From: Flavobacteriaceae bacterium R38
GTDB lineage: Bacteria > Bacteroidota > Bacteroidia > Flavobacteriales > Flavobacteriaceae
DNA: 64,000 nucleotides
Assembly (NCBI GenBank): GCA_009901575.1
Contig: WXYP01000003.1
Location: 62,001 to 126,000, forward strand
Direction of reading: 5' to 3'
Part shown: piece after piece, positions 9,068 to 18,469 of the stretch
Position numbering within the stretch: position 1 is the first letter of the stretch
Layout: each line of letters starts with the position of its first letter
The notes under the pieces: generated by a model
Database searches by the model: none
What the model was told of the DNA's origin: nothing
What the model saw: only the letters and a program-made list of their open reading frames with translations
Position numbers and translations under genes: made by a program

Positions 9068-9679
9068 TTATTGCTCTGACCCTCCGAAGCGCTCCAGGAC
9101 TTCTTCATAAGACATCTTTTCGAAATCTAATTGATAAGCTTCCCCCTGAAAATTTTGCTGTGCAGCAGAATTAGCAGCTGTTCCTCCCGGAATTATAACA
9201 TATCTGAAATCACTAAAAAAAGTAAACAGGTTGGTACCTCCATCAAGGGTATTAACTCTTACCTGGAGTCCGGTTCCGCCAGTAACATCAAATAAGCCAA
9301 AGCCATAATATTCATCCTGCGCATCAAATAAAAATGGTAGTTGATAAACACTAAAACTGCCTTCCCCTTCTGATCTTCTTCCAAAAACCAAAACGACATC
9401 GGTGTTTACGTTTAATTCGCTATCATTAAAAACTTCTAATCCTTGAATATTTTCTTCTGCCGCCCCGGGAACAATAAAATTTCGAGGAATCCATTCAGAA
9501 AATATCACGTTGGCAGTTCCTTCTTCGCCCTGAGGTCCTTGAGGCCCTTCAGGTCCTTGTTCGCCCTGAGGCCCAATAGGCCCGATAGCACCATCTTCAC
9601 CATCTGAGCAAGAGAAGAGTAATCCGGCTGCTATCATTAGACATAAAAAAAAACGATTAAGTTTCATGTTTGTTTTCAT
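9068..9679 (-). CDS. Lipoprotein with short collagen-like Gly-X-Y tract
   Basis: A 203-residue predicted lipoprotein: the signal ends in AGLLFSC (Cys about residue 24), followed at once by about nine Gly-X-Y triplets (GEDGAIGPIGPQGEQGPEGP and on) and then a ~145-residue beta-rich domain ending with NFQGEAYQLDFEKMSYEE. Collagen-like stalks of this type hold a C-terminal domain away from the cell surface in Bacteroidota and Firmicutes. The C-terminal domain is not recognised. Two possible starts, residues 1 and 5 (MKLNRFF), differ little. It lies 31 bases downstream of the GAF-AraC regulator. Confidence 0.8.
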   Translation of the reverse strand: MKTNMKLNRFFLCLMIAAGLLFSCSDGEDGAIGPIGPQGEQGPEGPQGPQGEEGTANVIFSEWIPRNFIVPGAAEENIQGLEVFNDSELNVNTDVVLVFGRRSEGEGSFSVYQLPFLFDAQDEYYGFGLFDVTGGTGLQVRVNTLDGGTNLFTFFSDFRYVIIPGGTAANSAAQQNFQGEAYQLDFEKMSYEEVLERFGGSEQ

Positions 9680-9710
9680 TATTTTAAAATTTTAAGTTGA
9701 TGAAACAAAC

Positions 9711-10640
9711 CTAAGCAGGGTAAAAGGCAAGAGTGTCCGAGATTTTTGAATGTGAAAGAACTCGGACATGTAAGGGTGCTTTTCCCCTGAAATCTGAGGG
9801 TGACATTCCTGTATGTTTTTTAAATGCAGTATAAAAAGTAGATTTAGAATTAAAACCGGCTTCTAATCCGACAGAAACAATAGTATAATGGTTAAACTCT
9901 TTACTTCTTAAGTTTTTCTTTACTTCGGCCACTCTATATTCGTTGATATAATCAATAAAACTTTTTTTGGTAATTGTATTCACTAAACTTGATAAGTAGC
10001 AAGAAGAGATACCGAGAAGCCCTGCAGTTGTACTCAGGCTAAGGTGAGGGTCCCTGTAAATTTTTTTTGTTTTAATTAAAGATTCCAGTTTTCTGAAATA
10101 ACTATTGCTTTTGGTAAAAGGTTTTTTATACTGAATTTGTAAATCGCGAATTTTTTGAGCGCAAAGCGTAGCGATTATAGTGAGTAAATGCAGATGTTTT
10201 TCTGTAAAAAAACCTATATCAGGATGTTCTGAGTCTATAACTCCAAATATTTTATCATTGATGATGATGGGTACGCAGAGCTCAGAATATCTTTTTGTGT
10301 CATCAATAATATAGCGGGTATCATTATCTGTATTTTTAATGAGCTCAGGTTTCATATTCTTGGCAACATGCCCTACAATGCCTTCGCCGAGTTTAATAGA
10401 TATTTGGTTATGAATGATAGTTTTGAAAGGATTTTTTCTGCCATATGCTGCTCTTTGTATTAAAATTTTCTTTTTGGGAAGGAATTCATAAATCACACAG
10501 TCTACAAAACCCAATTTATGAATTACGTTTTTAGTAATATCCCATAATACTTCTTCTGTGGATTCTTTGTGATATAAAGAAGTAGAAAAGAAGCTAATTG
10601 CTTTAATTTCGTCGAGTGTCTCCGGGGTTACATTTGCCAT
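9711..10640 (-). CDS. GAF-domain AraC-family transcriptional regulator
   Basis: The 309-residue protein joins an N-terminal GAF domain (about 20-165; KLGEGIVGHVAKNMKPELI, then VIDSEHPDIGFFTEKHLHLL) to a C-terminal AraC helix-turn-helix (about 195-295; LSLSTTAGLLGISSCYLSSL and the signature VGLEAGFNSKSTFYTAFKKH with TGMSPSDFR). The GAF domain probably binds a small ligand and controls DNA binding. It is followed on the same strand by the collagen-like lipoprotein and preceded by the large hybrid sensor gene, 99 bases away, but ligand and targets are unknown. Confidence 0.87.
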   Translation of the reverse strand: MANVTPETLDEIKAISFFSTSLYHKESTEEVLWDITKNVIHKLGFVDCVIYEFLPKKKILIQRAAYGRKNPFKTIIHNQISIKLGEGIVGHVAKNMKPELIKNTDNDTRYIIDDTKRYSELCVPIIINDKIFGVIDSEHPDIGFFTEKHLHLLTIIATLCAQKIRDLQIQYKKPFTKSNSYFRKLESLIKTKKIYRDPHLSLSTTAGLLGISSCYLSSLVNTITKKSFIDYINEYRVAEVKKNLRSKEFNHYTIVSVGLEAGFNSKSTFYTAFKKHTGMSPSDFRGKAPLHVRVLSHSKISDTLAFYPA

Positions 10641-10739
10641 TGCATGTTGCTTTTAACTCAAAATTAGAAGCATGTGAATCAGCTTGAGTTTTCATATGTA
10701 ACAAACTACTAAACAAATGTAACTTTATGAGGTAAAGTG

Positions 10740-13700
10740 CTATTTATCAGTGTTTTTTATATACTCTAAAGGGGTTTTTTCATAATTTTCTTTAAAGCAT
10801 TTCATAAAATAAGAAGGCGTATTAAACCCTACGGCATAAGCTACTTCATTGACTGTAACAGAAGTTGTTTTAAGAAGATGAATAGCTTGTTTTAGGCGTT
10901 GAGACCTGATAAAAGCGGTTGTAGAAAGTCCGGTATACACCTGAAGTTTTCTATGTAATTGCATCCGGCTCATATGAGCTTTTTCACTAAACATGACAGC
11001 GTTAAAATGAGGATTAGTTAAATGCTCGTCAAGTATTTGCTGTATTTTATTAAGAAAAACCTCTTCTGCAGGGGCTATAGCAATCTTTTTGGGTTTTAAT
11101 GTCATTTCTTTGCTATATCGCTCACGAAGTTTTTGCCGGATGGTAATTAAATTAGCAATACGTTGTTTTAAGATAGTTACTTTAAAGGGTTTAGTTACAA
11201 AATCATCGGCCCCGGAAGCTAACCCCTTAAGCTCACTCCTGTTATCTGTATCTGCTGTGAGCAATATTACAGGGATATGAGAAGTTCGTTCATCATTTTT
11301 TAAAGTATTGCAAAGCGTTATTCCGTCATAATGTGGCATCCTGATATCAGAAATAATAATATCCGGAATTGATGAAATGGCTTTTTTTAATCCGATTTCA
11401 CCATTATTTGCTGTTATTATTTTATAAGTGTCGTTTAAAATTTCTTTTACATAAGACCGGATGTCATCATCATCATCAACAATTAAAACAATAGGTGTTT
11501 CATTTTTAATTTCAAGATCATCAATTAACGGGTCATTATTCTCTTCAGATGCTGTAATAATATGAGTTGATTTAAATGCTTTTTTAAATATAGGCAAGTT
11601 TACAGTGAAGCAAATTGTGTTTATGTTTTCTAATTGGACGTCAATATTCCCCTGGTAGAATTCTATCAATTCTTTCACCAAAGATAAACCGACTCCAATT
11701 CCTTCAATCCCCGAATCCTGTTGATAAAAGCGATCGAAAAACTTTTCCAGATGGAGCTCTTGCCCATTAATTACACTGTTTTTTACATTAAGAGTTAATA
11801 TGTCATCATTTGTTGTTGCAGAAAAATAACATCGCCCTTTAACCGAGACATATTTGAAGGCATTTGTAAGCAGGTTAATAACAATTTTTTCGATAATATC
11901 TTCATCATACCAGGCATTAGTGATGCTATTGATATCATATTCGTAATGAAGTTGTTTTTCTTCTGCTTCATAATTAAAAGATGTAGCAAGAATTTTTAAA
12001 AAGGCACCTAAGTTCCCTTGTTTTATTTTTAATTGTAATTCTCCGTTCTCTAATTTAGAAAGCTCTAATAATTGATCTACCAGTGTAGTTAATCTATGCG
12101 TATTTCTCTGTACCATAGAAAAATTTCTTCGCTCTTTTTGAGTTAGGTTTTTTTCTTCCAGTTTATTCTCAACAGGTCCGGAAATTAGTGTTAAGGGAGT
12201 TTTGAATTCATGCGCTATGTCTGTATATAATTTAGATTTAAAGGCATTGAGTTGTTTAAAATGTGCTGCTTCTGCAACTTTGGTTTTTAAGCTGAATTGT
12301 AATTTCCATCTCCACTTTAAAAAATGATATATAACATAAAAGATTCCTAAAATTAACATAAGATAACCCATTTTAGCGTAAATACTCAAGTACCAGGGTG
12401 GCCTTATATATATTTTTAATGTTGTAGCATTTTCATTTTTAATTCCCTCATAAAGTGTTTTTACTTTTAATTCATGTTTACCATAAGGAATATTGGTAAA
12501 ATAGGCAGTCTGTAGATCTGTTGTTTTCCAGGAATCATTATTTAAACGATATAAGTATCCTATTTTTTCAGGATTCTTAAAGTTCACAGCAGAAAAACGG
12601 ATAGAAAAATCATTTTCATCAGGTTCGAGTGTAATCTGATTTAAAAAAGGGGCTTGTAATGCAGAAATGTGCGCTCCTTTTTTAGAATTAATATTAATTG
12701 CAGTTATAAAAGGAGTAGTTTTATATGGTGAAAAAATATTTTTAGAAAGATCAATTTCCTGTAGCCCCTCTAAACTTCCAAAATACATTTTTTTTGATAC
12801 ACTATCGTATGTTCCTGCTCCAAATAAAAACCAATTACTAATCAAGCCATCGTTGGTAGTAAAATGAGAAAATGTTTTTGTTTTTTGGCTGTAAACATAT
12901 AACCCGTTAGTGGGAGTAGCAATCCACAAATTTTTATGATTGTCTTCTCTTATAACCTGGACATCTTTGACAAATGCTTCGTTTTGATGGATGAATTTTT
13001 GAAATGTACCTGTTGTTTCTATGTATTTTAGGATTCCCATATTGGTTCCAAACCAAAGTTGCCCCTGGCTGTCTTCTTCAACAGTTTCTACATTATCTGA
13101 AAAGATGTATTTTCTGGTTTTTGCCTTTGTATTATAGTGAATCAATGATTTAGAAATTGCATCTAAAGGAATTCGAGATGCATTTTTTAGCATATATATT
13201 CCATCATTAGAAGTAATGATCCACAGCCGATCTTTTGAGTCGATTTTAAGATTATTTATTTGAACCCGTTCTTTCGAACTGTTATCAAGTGGAATAAATT
13301 TTAATGGTGCATCGTTGTGATCAAATATATGTAACCCTTTATAAGAACCAACCCACAACCTTTTTGAATGATCACGACATATTCCGAGCATCAATGTTTT
13401 TTCTGTAAAATTGGAAGCATGCCTGAGCGTGTCATTTACCCGATCATTGATGAGCTTAAAAATTTTAGAATCTGAAGAGGTTGCATATAAGGTGTCATTT
13501 TCATTATAAATAGAAAGAATAAGAGTATTAGTGATTAATTCTGCAGCGATATTGTTTTCAATTTTATGAAGCGCGTTAAAACCAGCAGCATATATTTTAT
13601 TTTTATGTTTAATGATTCTTTTAGGGCGTTTATGAAAGGACGAAGGTAAAAAAGCACTGTTGTATTTTTTTTCCTTAAACAAACCTTTCAAAGTAGCTAT

Positions 13701-14579
13701 CCAGAATGTTCCTTTTTTATCGATAAAAATCTTTCGGATTTGATTTAACTCAAGATTTGTTTTGATATACTCCAGTTGAAATTTTTCTGTATTTAAAGCA
13801 GCTAATGTATCACTGCTAACTACAAAAAGATCTCCCTTTTGTTTAATAGCGACATCTTTAATGAGTATGGGAGTCGGGGTTTCTTTTGTAATTACCCCAT
13901 TTTCAAGAAGCATTATTTTTTTATCAGAAATTGCCAGAATTCCCTTTTCGGGTAAATATTTGATGACATTAATTCTGTTATTAAACACATATTCTTTTGT
14001 TAGTTTTTTAGAAGTTATTTCGTAACTGTACAGTATTTTACCTTTATCTATGAACCATATTTTTTCATTGAAGGTATCCATAGGAGAATGAAATTGTCCC
14101 TTTCCAATATTGAAATGACTTTGATTCTCTGTATTAAATACTGTAAACCCGGAAAGCCCCGAACACAAGATGTGTTTTTTTCCGGCAGTTTTAACCCCAA
14201 AAGCAGTAGTTTGAAGTTGATTAATTTTCATTTTAGAAGGTGAAAAATTGAATAACTTCCCTTCGTAAGTAGTAAACCATACGTTATTTCTATTGTCAAC
14301 AGCTATATCTAAAACTGAGTTTATAGAAACAGAATCGGTTAGATTAAAATCATCTTGAAATGTGTCAAATCTATGGCCGTCATAACGATGAATTCCTCCT
14401 CTGGTTCCTACCCATAAAAAATTGTTGTCATCTTGAGCAATAGAACTTATCCATTTATTGGATAATTCGTCATCAATGGCCATAAACTGCATCTGTTCCT
14501 GAGCAGACAGAGAGAAAAAGCCGAAAAGGAAGAACAAGAAGCAATGATATGATATTTTATTTACAATGATTTTAATCAT
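10740..14579 (-). CDS. Hybrid two-component sensor-regulator (HTCS)
   Basis: A 1279-residue single-protein signalling system of the type common in Bacteroidota. In order: signal peptide (ends SLSAQ), a two-part beta-propeller of about fourteen Reg_prop repeats (30-640, for example DDNNFLWVGTRGGIHRYDG), a Y_Y_Y domain (about 645-735), one membrane helix (about 740-760), HisKA with phospho-acceptor H790 (DIAHEFKTPL), HATPase (about 890-1005, GVGLSLVKELIEFY), a receiver domain (about 1025-1145; acceptor D1078 in SDIRMPHYDG) and an AraC helix-turn-helix (about 1165-1275). HTCS proteins normally sense glycan fragments in the periplasm and turn on neighbouring utilisation genes. No SusC/SusD pair or glycoside hydrolase is adjacent, so its target is not evident. 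Confidence 0.93.
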   Translation of the reverse strand: MIKIIVNKISYHCFLFFLFGFFSLSAQEQMQFMAIDDELSNKWISSIAQDDNNFLWVGTRGGIHRYDGHRFDTFQDDFNLTDSVSINSVLDIAVDNRNNVWFTTYEGKLFNFSPSKMKINQLQTTAFGVKTAGKKHILCSGLSGFTVFNTENQSHFNIGKGQFHSPMDTFNEKIWFIDKGKILYSYEITSKKLTKEYVFNNRINVIKYLPEKGILAISDKKIMLLENGVITKETPTPILIKDVAIKQKGDLFVVSSDTLAALNTEKFQLEYIKTNLELNQIRKIFIDKKGTFWIATLKGLFKEKKYNSAFLPSSFHKRPKRIIKHKNKIYAAGFNALHKIENNIAAELITNTLILSIYNENDTLYATSSDSKIFKLINDRVNDTLRHASNFTEKTLMLGICRDHSKRLWVGSYKGLHIFDHNDAPLKFIPLDNSSKERVQINNLKIDSKDRLWIITSNDGIYMLKNASRIPLDAISKSLIHYNTKAKTRKYIFSDNVETVEEDSQGQLWFGTNMGILKYIETTGTFQKFIHQNEAFVKDVQVIREDNHKNLWIATPTNGLYVYSQKTKTFSHFTTNDGLISNWFLFGAGTYDSVSKKMYFGSLEGLQEIDLSKNIFSPYKTTPFITAININSKKGAHISALQAPFLNQITLEPDENDFSIRFSAVNFKNPEKIGYLYRLNNDSWKTTDLQTAYFTNIPYGKHELKVKTLYEGIKNENATTLKIYIRPPWYLSIYAKMGYLMLILGIFYVIYHFLKWRWKLQFSLKTKVAEAAHFKQLNAFKSKLYTDIAHEFKTPLTLISGPVENKLEEKNLTQKERRNFSMVQRNTHRLTTLVDQLLELSKLENGELQLKIKQGNLGAFLKILATSFNYEAEEKQLHYEYDINSITNAWYDEDIIEKIVINLLTNAFKYVSVKGRCYFSATTNDDILTLNVKNSVINGQELHLEKFFDRFYQQDSGIEGIGVGLSLVKELIEFYQGNIDVQLENINTICFTVNLPIFKKAFKSTHIITASEENNDPLIDDLEIKNETPIVLIVDDDDDIRSYVKEILNDTYKIITANNGEIGLKKAISSIPDIIISDIRMPHYDGITLCNTLKNDERTSHIPVILLTADTDNRSELKGLASGADDFVTKPFKVTILKQRIANLITIRQKLRERYSKEMTLKPKKIAIAPAEEVFLNKIQQILDEHLTNPHFNAVMFSEKAHMSRMQLHRKLQVYTGLSTTAFIRSQRLKQAIHLLKTTSVTVNEVAYAVGFNTPSYFMKCFKENYEKTPLEYIKNTDK

Positions 14580-14643
14580 GACTTGCTAAAACTGTTAAGC
14601 TAAAGTAAATAAATCTGTTTTAACATTTTACACTCGTCAATAA

Positions 14644-14874
14644 AACGTCAACGGTGATCAAAAAGAAGATGTTTTCTTTATAAGAAGAGATCAATCCTTA
14701 AAAAATTTACAAGAAAACTTACTCGATAATAACTTTATCCAAATGCATAAACCTTTTATTGTTTCAAAACGAGGAGTTGATCAGATTACAGGGAATCAAT
14801 TAATTATTCAGGAATATAAAATTCCGATTAGTGTCCGGATGAAAAAAGAAGTTTTGAAGAAGTTTACTAATTGA
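14644..14874 (+). pseudogene. Remnant of a LytTR DNA-binding regulator
   Basis: An open frame without a good start follows an in-frame TAA at 14641 and stops at 14872. Its translation carries the second half of a LytTR domain: SLKNLQENLLDNNFIQMHKP, then FIVSKRGVDQITGN and EYKIPISVRMKKEVLKKF. This matches the usual FIRxHRSxIVNLxxI...G...IPISRxYxKxxL pattern. The first part of the domain and the whole receiver or membrane module are absent. The stop overlaps the end of the convergent TPR gene by eight bases. It is read here as a decayed or truncated gene; a complete but different LytTR regulator is encoded at 17516-18382. Confidence 0.7.
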
Positions 14875-15724
14875 GTAGTTTTTTTGCCTGACTAAAATCG
14901 GGATATAATTCTAATGCTTTTTTGAGTGCTTGTTGAGACGCTACAGTTTTACCTTGTTCTTTTTTTAAAAGGGCTAATCTGTAATATGCCCAATGCTTTT
15001 TAGGTTGTCCGTCTGCGGGAGATTTTTCTAAAAAATGATTGAGATAAGCAATTCCCTGATCAATATTCTTTTTTGCAACAGAAGCAATTCTTCCGTATTG
15101 ATAATGGCCCGTTAAATAATCCGGGAATTTATTTATGGATTGTTTACAATAGTTAAAGGCTTTATCGTATTGCTTCATTTCAAAATAAATATTTGATAAT
15201 AAATAACGTATTCTTTCATCCTCCGGAGCTATTTTATAAATACTCAAATATTCTTTTTCTGCGGCTTTAAAATCTTTTTTATTGTAATGAATACTTGCCA
15301 AAAGCATTCGCCCTCTTTTTTGATCGTATTTCATGATTTCTGTTGCCTGCTGTTTTGCTTTAGTATTACTCCCTCCGGCTATAACCGGAGCATTCAGGTA
15401 ATAATTGCTTAGCCGTACTCTTGCATCTATGTGCGATGGTTGTAATTCAATGGCCTTTAATAGAGCGCTTTTAGCTTTGCTGGCTAAAGTCCCTTTTTTA
15501 AAAAAGTTATCAGTAACCTGAAGTTTATCGATGTAAGCACTTCCTGTCAGGTAGAAATATTGAGCATTAGATTTGAAATCATTTTTTTGAGATGATAATA
15601 ATTCAATGACCTGATCATGTTTTTTATCCTCAAGCATTTTTTGTGCCCGATCCAGAACATTATTCTGCCCTAAAAGAATGGATTGGGTGATTAAAATTGC
15701 AAAAATTGTGCTTAGTATTTTCAT
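14867..15724 (-). CDS. Exported TPR-repeat protein
   Basis: A 285-residue protein with a signal peptide (ends SILLGQ) and at least five tetratricopeptide-like helical pairs: KMLEDKKHDQVIELLSSQK near 31, a pair near 90 (AIELQPSHIDARVRLSNYYL), RMLLASIHYNKKDFKAAEKE near 140, EDERIRYLLSNIYFEMKQYD near 168, and YRLALLKKEQGKTVASQQAL near 245. It probably scaffolds a periplasmic complex. It starts four bases after the stop of the CocE-type hydrolase gene, so the two are almost certainly co-translated and may act together. Confidence 0.85.
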   Translation of the reverse strand: MKILSTIFAILITQSILLGQNNVLDRAQKMLEDKKHDQVIELLSSQKNDFKSNAQYFYLTGSAYIDKLQVTDNFFKKGTLASKAKSALLKAIELQPSHIDARVRLSNYYLNAPVIAGGSNTKAKQQATEIMKYDQKRGRMLLASIHYNKKDFKAAEKEYLSIYKIAPEDERIRYLLSNIYFEMKQYDKAFNYCKQSINKFPDYLTGHYQYGRIASVAKKNIDQGIAYLNHFLEKSPADGQPKKHWAYYRLALLKKEQGKTVASQQALKKALELYPDFSQAKKLLN

Positions 15725-15728
15725 TTGT

Positions 15729-17381
15729 TTATTCTTTTAAAAATGGAATTATAATTCTGGAGGGATATTTTTTTGAATGGTGTATGGTTTGTTTCACAGG
15801 AATGAATTCAATAGCATCCAGTGGGTCAATCCCTGTATTTGGGTTTCTATTAAATTTTGGATAGTTACTGCTGCTTATCTGTAATCGTAATTTTTCACCT
15901 TCAGCAATTTTGAATGCTACATCTCCTAATTCAATAGTGATCTTTTTGACATTGTTTTTCAGTTGATGAGGTTCAATTCTTTTAATACCATCAACTATAT
16001 TTCTGGAGATGCCGGTTTTATCGACAAGAGTTAGTTTTGCTGTAAAATCGGTACCCTTTCCTTCTGTTTCTATGTGTAATTCTACTGCTATATTTCCCGC
16101 TACAGTCTTTGTTTCTTTGAATGAAGATGTGGTAAAAAGTAATACATCATCTCTTGCTTCAATGGCTGCTTGATTTTTTATTCCGATTTTATCTGTAAAC
16201 AAATGAAAGTTTGCTCCTCCCAGTGTAGGAACAGGGTTTTTTGGGTCAAAGACAAAGGTGTTTTTGGAATTTTGATCATTGCTTCTGGAAAAAGAGAGGG
16301 AATTTTTCTTTTGTAAATAAACGGAAACAGGAGTATGATTTGGAGGCCATTGACGTGTGTATTTCCACTCATTCGAGAACAGGACGTAGTATTTGATTTT
16401 GTCGTTAGTATTAAAATCAGAAGATTCGCCCAGTAAGGTATGTTTAAACCAATTGGTCACTAACGAAAGAAACGTATCAATATTAAAATTTCCATTTTCA
16501 GGAAGTTTATAATCTCCTACCATATTATAATCGTCATAAATTTGATTATGATACCAGGGGCCTAGAGTAAAATATTGCTCGATATCAGATTTTTGTTGAA
16601 TTGAAGCGTAAGCATCTATAGTGGCCTGTATGGTAAAATCACTCCAGCCGATCATATGAAAGATTGGAATTTTTACATTTTTATAAACGAATTCAGAATT
16701 CAAATTAGTAATAGGGATAATCGTGCCTTCCTCTGTTTTAAAAGTCTCTCCACTTCCAGGAATTGCTTCTTTTAAGGGAGTATGAGCAAACATTTCATCT
16801 AAATCTGCACCTTTTTCTGATAAAGTAGAGGTCTGTCCGTCAGAAAGCAACCAGGGAATGATGAGCATTTGATGAAATGCCCCTCCGGGATAATTAACTT
16901 TTGAGCCATCAATCCATCCGGAAAGGTTAAAAATGCTTTTGAGTGCAGGATGATTAATATCGGCTAAACTAAGTGCACAATAACCAAGATAAGAAGATCC
17001 CCATAACCCGATTTTGCCATCGCACCATGATTGTTTGCTTACCCAATCTAAAGTTTCCTGTCCGTCTTTTTTCTCATTCATAAAAGGAATGAAAACGCCT
17101 TTAGATTCACCTTTACCACGTACATCCTGAACCAGAACTGCAAATCCGTTTTTAGCGAAGTAAGAAGCAAATATTGAAACTCCGCTTTTACTATAGGGTG
17201 TCCGTATTAATATTGATGGGAATTTGGTTTTCCCTTTTGGAAGATATAAATCATGTGCTAAAACGGTACCGTCCGATAATTTAAATGTCTGATCATATAA
17301 AATATCAAAAGCTTTATCTTGAGCCGATACAGAAAAATAAATAAAGAGTATTATTATGAATGATAAGGTTGTTTTCTGCAT
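15729..17381 (-). CDS. Exported CocE/NonD-family hydrolase (X-Pro dipeptidyl-peptidase-like)
   Basis: The 550-residue protein has a signal peptide (ends FSVSAQ) and the CocE/NonD architecture: an alpha/beta-hydrolase domain with GSSYLG at 128-133 (nucleophile S130, inside WGSSYLGYCALSL), a helical cap region, the family-typical VRGKGESKG near 88, FHMIGWSDF near 240, LGPWYHNQIYDDY near 275 (the His a catalytic candidate) and a C-terminal jelly-roll domain (about 370-545). Relatives cleave X-Pro peptides, cocaine-type esters or glutaryl amides, so the substrate remains open. Upstream is a LytTR membrane regulator on the same strand, and downstream a TPR protein. Confidence 0.86.
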   Translation of the reverse strand: MQKTTLSFIIILFIYFSVSAQDKAFDILYDQTFKLSDGTVLAHDLYLPKGKTKFPSILIRTPYSKSGVSIFASYFAKNGFAVLVQDVRGKGESKGVFIPFMNEKKDGQETLDWVSKQSWCDGKIGLWGSSYLGYCALSLADINHPALKSIFNLSGWIDGSKVNYPGGAFHQMLIIPWLLSDGQTSTLSEKGADLDEMFAHTPLKEAIPGSGETFKTEEGTIIPITNLNSEFVYKNVKIPIFHMIGWSDFTIQATIDAYASIQQKSDIEQYFTLGPWYHNQIYDDYNMVGDYKLPENGNFNIDTFLSLVTNWFKHTLLGESSDFNTNDKIKYYVLFSNEWKYTRQWPPNHTPVSVYLQKKNSLSFSRSNDQNSKNTFVFDPKNPVPTLGGANFHLFTDKIGIKNQAAIEARDDVLLFTTSSFKETKTVAGNIAVELHIETEGKGTDFTAKLTLVDKTGISRNIVDGIKRIEPHQLKNNVKKITIELGDVAFKIAEGEKLRLQISSSNYPKFNRNPNTGIDPLDAIEFIPVKQTIHHSKKYPSRIIIPFLKE

Positions 17382-17515
17382 TAAGTATTTGTTTTACACA
17401 AATATGAATGAGGGAACCATAGGTTAAAAATTTATGTGGCGAGTGAACTTGTTTTGGGATAAAAGGAGATATGACGTGATGAATAACAATAAAAAATCAA
17501 CTCACCACAACATAA

Positions 17516-18382
17516 TTAATGATTATGAAGTGCTTTTTTTAGAGCATTTATATAACTTCGGGATACAGGTAAGGACTCTTCAGTTAATTTTATAAACAAT
17601 TGCATTCCCTGTGAATTTCCTGAAATTTTATGTACATGATTTAAGTTAACCAGGTATGACCTGTGTATTCTTAAAAACGGATTTGACATATTATTTTCTA
17701 CATTTTTTAATGTGGCCCGGATTAATTCACTTTCTATAGCCGAAGTTTTATTGTTTAGATGAATGATATTGACATAATTATCTTCAGATTTAATATAAAT
17801 GATAGAAGAAGCATCAAAACGATAGTAATCTTTACCATTGTTAGATTTAATCGTGATGATACCTTTTTGTTCGACTTTTTTTAGAAATGATGTTAAATCT
17901 TTGACCGAAGCATTGACTTGTTTTTTTAAAGCCCTATTATAAGAAGCGAGGGATAATATCACAGTAGGAATTAAACCTATTAATACCGCATGATACAGAA
18001 TATTAAAGAATAGCGAAATATCAATTATAGGTTGATCATTCAGGTAGTTTTGAAGTGCATGATGTACAAAAGCCACTAGTATAACCAGAAAAAGATACCC
18101 TAAGATAAAATGGTAGAAATGAAAAACCCTGACATTGGTAAACTTATTGACTAAGGGGAGAATCCATTTGATAGTTGTAAAAAGGACCAGGAAATATGCA
18201 AGAGAAAACCATAGAAAAACAACGTATTTATTGTGATCTCCTATATTAAAATCGAATGGCTCAAGAAAAACAAAAATAAAATAGATTAAACCAATCGCCG
18301 CCAATAGTTTTTTTACTATTTCGGTAGTTTTGAGCTTCTTTACAGGAACTGATTGCTTAAAAACTGTTTTAAGATTGATCAT
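17516..18382 (-). CDS. Membrane-anchored LytTR DNA-binding regulator
   Basis: A 288-residue protein with four predicted membrane helices in the first ~155 residues (IGLIYFIFVFLEPF, VFLWFSLAYFLVLFTTIKWI, LGYLFLVILVAFVHHAL, LYHAVLIGLIPTVILSLAS), a linker helix, and a C-terminal LytTR DNA-binding domain (about 190-288; SIIYIKSEDNYVNIIHL, RIHRSYLVNLNHVHKISGN, LPVSRSYINALKKAL). Such proteins act as one-component regulators whose membrane part senses an unknown signal. It lies 134 bases upstream of the CocE-type hydrolase gene on the same strand and may control it. Confidence 0.87.
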   Translation of the reverse strand: MINLKTVFKQSVPVKKLKTTEIVKKLLAAIGLIYFIFVFLEPFDFNIGDHNKYVVFLWFSLAYFLVLFTTIKWILPLVNKFTNVRVFHFYHFILGYLFLVILVAFVHHALQNYLNDQPIIDISLFFNILYHAVLIGLIPTVILSLASYNRALKKQVNASVKDLTSFLKKVEQKGIITIKSNNGKDYYRFDASSIIYIKSEDNYVNIIHLNNKTSAIESELIRATLKNVENNMSNPFLRIHRSYLVNLNHVHKISGNSQGMQLFIKLTEESLPVSRSYINALKKALHNH

Positions 18383-18469
18383 ATAACAAATATAGTATGT
18401 ATTATATAGTCATGTTTACTAGTAACACATCAATAAAGCAACTATTTTATTTTTCTTGATTTATTTCGA

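Noticed and set aside
10740-14579. HTCS as proof of a polysaccharide utilisation locus
   Set aside because: No SusC/SusD pair or glycoside hydrolase lies next to it; the outer-membrane barrel at the window start is far away and not SusC-like.
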